The position numbers were made by a program, and so were the translations under genes. Positions 22,459-24,804 of a stretch of 24,804 bases of DNA are shown here, piece by piece. The notes under the pieces were generated by a model that was not told the origin of the DNA, made no database searches, and saw only the letters and a list, made by a program, of their open reading frames with translations. The stretch is taken from the NCBI GenBank assembly GCA_023444705.1, contig JAEXMB010000056.1, positions 1 through 24,804 on the forward strand, in the 5' to 3' direction. The stretch is from Pseudomonadota bacterium. Lineage in GTDB: Bacteria > Pseudomonadota > Alphaproteobacteria > Micavibrionales > UBA2020. The first letter of the stretch is position 1, and each line of letters begins with the position of its first letter.

Positions 22459-24186
22459 ATGAAACAAACGGGGAAAACAGCAGGGCGCATCCTTGCGGCG
22501 GCAGGCCTGACGGCAGTGTTGCTGGCGCTGGCTGTACCTTCTGTCCATGCCGCACCACAGCAAGGGGACCCGCGCAAAAACCTGCGCATCGGCATGACGC
22601 AATACCCCTCGACCCTGCACCCCCTTTACGATGCCATGCTGGCCAAAAGCCTTGTCCTTGGCGCAACCCTGCGCCCGATGACGGCCTATACGCCAGACTG
22701 GCAGCCTGCCTGCATCCTTTGCACCGAATTGCCAAGTTACGCCAATGGCCGCGCCGAAAAAATCACCCTGCCAAACGGCAAGACAGGGATCAGGGCGCGC
22801 TATACCCTGAAAGACGATCTGTTCTGGGCGGATGGCACGCCGGTCACCAGCGATGATGTGCTGCTGGCCTATGACGTGGGCCGCCACCCGCAGGCCGGGG
22901 TGAGCAACCACACTTTTTATGCCGAAGACATCGTAGGCATCGACAAGCTCGACACCAAGAATTTTGCCATCACCTTTGCCAGACAGACATGCGAATTCGC
23001 CTCCATCGACGATGTCACGCCGCTGCCCGCGCATCTGGAACGTGACGTTTTTGAAAAAGACCCTGCAACCTACCAGAACCGCAGCCTGTATGTGACCGCG
23101 CCCACGACCAAGGGGCTGTGGATGGGCCCCTACCGCGTGGCAGGGGTTGAATCCGGCACCGCCCTGCAACTGGCGCGCAATGACAACTGGCACGGCACGC
23201 CACCCGCCTTTGACCATCTGACTTTCCGCGTCATCGAAAACACCAGCGCGATGGCGTCAAGCCTGCTGGCGGGGCAGATCGACTATATCGCGGGCGAGCT
23301 TGGCCTGCCGCTTGATCAGGCGATCGGCTTTGAAAAGCGCCTGCCGGCAGGGCAATTCAGCGTCACCTACAAACCGGGCCTGACGTATGAGCATATCGAC
23401 CTGCCGACCGACAAGCCGCCGTTCAATGACATCCGCCTGCGTCAGGCGTTGATGTTCGCCATGAACCGCGACATCATCAGCCAGAAGATTTATGACGGCC
23501 GCCAGCCCGTGGCCAACGCGAACATCAGCCCACTGGATACTGTTTATAACCCCGACGTCAAAACTTATCCTTATGATCCCGCGCGCGCCGCGGCACTGTT
23601 TGACGACGCCGGATGGCATATGGGCCGCGACGGCCTGCGCCGCAACGACAAGGGCGAGGTTTTGCGCCTGACGCTGTCGACCACGGCGGGCAACCTTTCG
23701 CGCGAGGTTGTGCAGCAAGTGATACAATCAGACTGGCGCAAGGCAGGCGTTGATGTCGTCATTAAAAACCAGCCGCCGCGCGTGCTGTTCGGCGAAACCC
23801 TGCGCAAGCGGCTGTTTGACGGCGGCGTGATGTATGCCTGGATGGCAAGCCCCCGCAACATTCCCAAGACCACGCTGCATTCATCGATGATACCCACCGC
23901 CGATAACGGCTATGCGGGGCAAAACAGCATTGCCTATAACAGCACCGATGCCGACAAGACCATCGACGATCTGTCTGTCGTCTGCGACGCCAAGGCCAAC
24001 CGCGCACTGTGGAACCATCTGCAGGACCTGTATGCACGCGACCTGCCTGCCTTGCCGCTATTTTTCCGCGCCGAGGGATATTTTATACCGTCGTGGCTGA
24101 GCGGCATCACGCCGACCGGCCACATGCACCCCAGCACGTTGCGCGTTGAGTACTGGCGCATCACACCTGATAAGGAACAGCAATGA
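22459..24186 (+). CDS. ABC transporter substrate-binding protein, family 5 (peptide/nickel type)
   Basis: A 575-residue periplasmic solute receptor of the DppA/OppA type. The signal peptide runs from MKQTGKTAGR through a long hydrophobic stretch to a cleavage site near VHA|AP. The mature part has NLRIGMTQYPSTLHPLYD, then TLKDDLFWADGTPVTSDDVLLAYD, the family block DIRLRQALMFAMNRDII, and YPYDPARAAALFDDAGW; these are standard SBP_bac_5 signatures. The ATG at 22459 has GGGGAAG a few bases ahead and gives a proper signal peptide; a GTG just before it and an ATG at 22423 are alternatives. No permease or ATPase is in the window. The next gene starts inside its stop codon and is not a recognisable permease; the transporter may lie downstream or the receptor may work elsewhere. 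Confidence 0.9.
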   Translation: MKQTGKTAGRILAAAGLTAVLLALAVPSVHAAPQQGDPRKNLRIGMTQYPSTLHPLYDAMLAKSLVLGATLRPMTAYTPDWQPACILCTELPSYANGRAEKITLPNGKTGIRARYTLKDDLFWADGTPVTSDDVLLAYDVGRHPQAGVSNHTFYAEDIVGIDKLDTKNFAITFARQTCEFASIDDVTPLPAHLERDVFEKDPATYQNRSLYVTAPTTKGLWMGPYRVAGVESGTALQLARNDNWHGTPPAFDHLTFRVIENTSAMASSLLAGQIDYIAGELGLPLDQAIGFEKRLPAGQFSVTYKPGLTYEHIDLPTDKPPFNDIRLRQALMFAMNRDIISQKIYDGRQPVANANISPLDTVYNPDVKTYPYDPARAAALFDDAGWHMGRDGLRRNDKGEVLRLTLSTTAGNLSREVVQQVIQSDWRKAGVDVVIKNQPPRVLFGETLRKRLFDGGVMYAWMASPRNIPKTTLHSSMIPTADNGYAGQNSIAYNSTDADKTIDDLSVVCDAKANRALWNHLQDLYARDLPALPLFFRAEGYFIPSWLSGITPTGHMHPSTLRVEYWRITPDKEQQ

Positions 24187-24804
24187 CCGGCATCTTCACC
24201 AAGGATTTCTGGCGGCCCAGCCACCTGCGCACAACGTGGGAATACAAGACCATTGCCTTTCTGATGCGCATGGCGGTCGCATTTCTGGTCCTCGGCTACC
24301 TTGCCGTCACCAGTGTTTTCGTGTGGCCGTGGATGCAGGCCACCTACGCGCGCAGCCAGTCGCCGCAACATTTTGAGGCCCTGATCGAACAAGCCATCAA
24401 GACCGATGATTTCAACTGGCCTTACCGGTGGATCAAGGCGCAACCCAGCCAGCGCATGCCGCTTTACGCACAGACGGTGGAAACGCATATCGGCGACATT
24501 CCGCCGCTGTTCCTCAGCGTGCTGGTGCAGGCCAGCCGCCAGACTGCGGACGAGGAAAAAACGCATTTCTGGCTGATGTATACCCAATACCGCATGCGCT
24601 TTGATCTGATCCGTTGCGGCCAGCCGGACCTGATCGAACGCTATGGCAAGATGCAATCGGTTATCACGATGCTGCAAGACCAGCCAGACGAACTCGACGC
24701 GATACGCCAGAACCCCAAGGCAACCGCAGCGCTGTTGCAACAGGTGCTGGACTACGACGCCACGCATCCCGCGCGCAATACCCCTACGCTGCTCTGCAAG
24801 AGCA
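24183..24804 (+). CDS. Unknown membrane-anchored protein (3' partial)
   Basis: The frame is open to the window end, giving 207 residues. Its ATG overlaps the previous stop (ATGA), so it is coupled to the solute-binding protein. The N-terminus is polar and basic (MTGIFTKDFWRPSHLRTTW), then one hydrophobic helix of about 20-25 residues (FLMRMAVAFLVLGYLAVTSVFVWPW, residues about 27-51), then a hydrophilic, helical region with many Gln and Arg (QTADEEKTHFWLMYTQYRMRF). I do not recognise it. It lacks the EAA loop and helix set of an ABC permease in the visible part; some family-5 permeases carry a long N-terminal extension before their other helices, so a permease with an unusual leader is possible. 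Confidence 0.65.
   Translation, partial: MTGIFTKDFWRPSHLRTTWEYKTIAFLMRMAVAFLVLGYLAVTSVFVWPWMQATYARSQSPQHFEALIEQAIKTDDFNWPYRWIKAQPSQRMPLYAQTVETHIGDIPPLFLSVLVQASRQTADEEKTHFWLMYTQYRMRFDLIRCGQPDLIERYGKMQSVITMLQDQPDELDAIRQNPKATAALLQQVLDYDATHPARNTPTLLCKS

Noticed and set aside
21961..23217. Long open frame of over 400 codons on the minus strand across the TPP and solute-binding genes
   Set aside because: It spans the divergent start region of two well-supported genes, shows Arg/Gly/Ala-rich non-family sequence, and reflects GC-rich codon bias.

Overview
The window is GC-rich and densely packed, with short gaps, many ATGA start/stop overlaps and alphaproteobacterial-type genes (CFA-family lipid methyltransferase, DUF3833 lipoprotein, Bcr/CflA efflux pump, long bifunctional MnmC, VanX-like M15 peptidase). 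It reads as chromosomal core or semi-core DNA of a free-living Gram-negative alphaproteobacterium. Lipobox and Sec signal peptides confirm a diderm. I cannot name the genus. I see no rRNA, tRNA, CRISPR array, phage or transposon genes.

Left part (1-3728, + strand): a five-gene, translationally coupled operon. It holds a CFA-family methyltransferase (5' end off the window), a periplasmic chalcone-isomerase-like protein, a DUF3833 lipoprotein, an SDR oxidoreductase and an alpha/beta-hydrolase lipoprotein. This resembles the membrane-lipid-modifying cluster often linked to singlet-oxygen/envelope stress in proteobacteria.

3733-6409 (- strand): an ATP-grasp ligase, an ABC ATPase and an ABC-2 permease in one operon with two 4-bp overlaps; a perfect inverted repeat lies in its leader. 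6629-7729 is a GAF-GGDEF diguanylate cyclase with an intact inhibitory site. 7735-10808 (- strand) holds an AidB-type acyl-CoA dehydrogenase and an MFS efflux pump. 10929-12224 is a DAACS carboxylate/amino-acid symporter, divergent from the pump.

12221-14855 is the least explained part. It has a large unknown protein with two predicted membrane segments, a divergent unknown soluble protein, a 23-residue hydrophobic microprotein or leader peptide, and a strong intrinsic terminator only 36 bp before the next gene. That gene (14892-16289) is a TPR-glycosyltransferase fusion.

Right part: a TetR regulator with an intrinsic terminator shared with a convergent fructosamine-kinase-family gene; mnmC for tRNA wobble-uridine modification; a VanX-like dipeptidase coupled to a thiamine-diphosphate enzyme; and a family-5 solute-binding protein coupled to an unknown membrane-anchored protein that runs off the window end.

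Four of the five convergent gene pairs meet with stop codons overlapping or only 4-5 bp apart, so those junctions lack room for a terminator between the genes.
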